Shown: positions 5,573-5,947 of the stretch, in pieces
How positions within the stretch are numbered: the first letter of the stretch is position 1
How the letters are laid out: each line of letters opens with the position of its first letter
NCBI GenBank assembly: GCA_946544695.1
Contig: CAMNMO010000188.1
Span: 1 to 5,947 of the forward strand
Direction of reading: 5' to 3'
Origin: an uncultured Ruminococcus sp.
Lineage (GTDB): Bacteria > Bacillota > Clostridia > Oscillospirales > Ruminococcaceae
DNA length: 5,947 bases
The notes under the pieces: generated by a model
What the model was told of the DNA's origin: nothing
What the model saw: the letters and a program-made list of their open reading frames with translations, nothing else
The model's database searches: none
Made by a program: the position numbers and the translations under genes

Positions 5573-5947
5573 TTACACGTTGGTATAGTCATCAAGACCT
5601 TCCTCGCTGCAAAGCCGCTGCCACATGGGTGACATTCTGCGCAGTTTCTTCACAGTCTCGGGAAGGACTTCAAGGATATAATCCACATCTTCATCGGTAT
5701 TAAGGTCACCCAGCGTCAGCCTGAGCGAACCCTTTGCAAGTTCCTCGGGCAGACCGATGGCAGTAAGGACATGTGACGGGTCGATAGAACCGCTTGTGCA
5801 GGCTGAACCCGACGATGCTGCTATGCCCCTGATATCCAGTGCCAGCAGCAGACTCTCGCCCTCAACGCCACGGAATGAAACATTCACATTACCCGCACTG
5901 CGCTTTTCCCTGTCACCGTTAAGGCGGGTATAGGGTATCTCAAGTAT
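5573..5947 (-). CDS. Cysteine desulfurase, NifS/IscS family (C-terminal part, 5' end outside window)
   Basis: The frame is open from the right edge to TAA at 5575-5573 and shows the last 124 residues. This PLP enzyme converts L-cysteine to alanine and holds the sulfur as a persulfide on a cysteine, for iron-sulfur clusters and tRNA thiolation. The visible part reads RLNGD, then GNVNVSFRGVEGESLLLALD, then the active-site loop GIAASSGSACTSGS with the persulfide-forming Cys encoded at 5800-5798, followed by SHVLTAIGL, GSLRLTLGDLNT and KKLRRMSP. The long loop with SGSACTSG is the group I (NifS/IscS) pattern, not the SufS/CsdA type. The PLP lysine lies outside the window. A GTG at 5887 could be read as a start, but family motifs continue in frame upstream of it. 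The gene leads directly into mnmA with no nifU/iscU scaffold gene between them. This favours a role in tRNA thiolation, though it may also serve Fe-S assembly. Confidence 0.95.
   Translation of the reverse strand: MLEIPYTRLNGDREKRSAGNVNVSFRGVEGESLLLALDIRGIAASSGSACTSGSIDPSHVLTAIGLPEELAKGSLRLTLGDLNTDEDVDYILEVLPETVKKLRRMSPMWQRLCSEEGLDDYTNV

Noticed and set aside
5557..5595. N-terminal extension of MnmA by 13 residues, starting at ATG 5595.
   Set aside because: It would overlap the desulfurase gene, adds residues not seen in the family, and a good ribosome binding site exists for the ATG at 5556.

Overview
The window is ordinary metabolic chromosome from a bacterium, most likely a clostridial (Bacillota) species resembling Ruminococcus or other Oscillospiraceae. 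That placement is an inference. It rests on the protein motif variants (clostridial-type TrpD, TrpA and MnmA wording), heavy use of ATA and AGA/AGG codons at roughly balanced base composition, strong AGGAG-type ribosome binding sites, and a NifS-MnmA gene pair. No mobile element, CRISPR array, tRNA or rRNA was seen.

Positions 1-4102 (+ strand) hold the distal part of a tryptophan operon in the order trpGD (5' end outside the window), trpC, a short chorismate-mutase-like remnant, trpB, trpA. The junctions are tight: 3 nt between trpGD and trpC, 1 nt between trpC and the remnant, and an 11-nt overlap between trpB and trpA. The first reading frame is open from the window edge and begins with the C-terminal end of a TrpG glutamine amidotransferase, so this is a TrpG-TrpD fusion and not a free-standing TrpD starting at a GTG. 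Together the genes cover ammonia supply and phosphoribosyl transfer (TrpGD), indole-glycerol phosphate formation (TrpC) and the synthase subunits (TrpB, TrpA). The phosphoribosylanthranilate isomerase gene trpF, usually found between trpC and trpB, is absent. Its usual place is taken by a 51-codon fragment of an AroQ-type chorismate mutase and about 55 nt of sequence without a gene.

Positions 4103-4138 are a short convergent intergenic region with a perfect 10-bp hairpin that probably terminates transcription from both sides.

Positions 4139-5947 (- strand) hold a second tight gene group. In transcription order it is the C-terminal part of a NifS/IscS-type cysteine desulfurase (5' end outside the window), mnmA (tRNA 2-thiouridylase), and a small protein of about 112-114 residues that I do not recognise and that overlaps the end of mnmA. 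The first two form a logical pair: the desulfurase releases sulfur from cysteine and MnmA places it on U34 of certain tRNAs.

I found no convincing new biological system. The points most worth a second look are the missing trpF with the chorismate mutase remnant in its place, the TrpGD fusion, the different codon use of trpC, a catalytic Asp-to-Glu variant in TrpA, and the unknown small gene coupled to mnmA.
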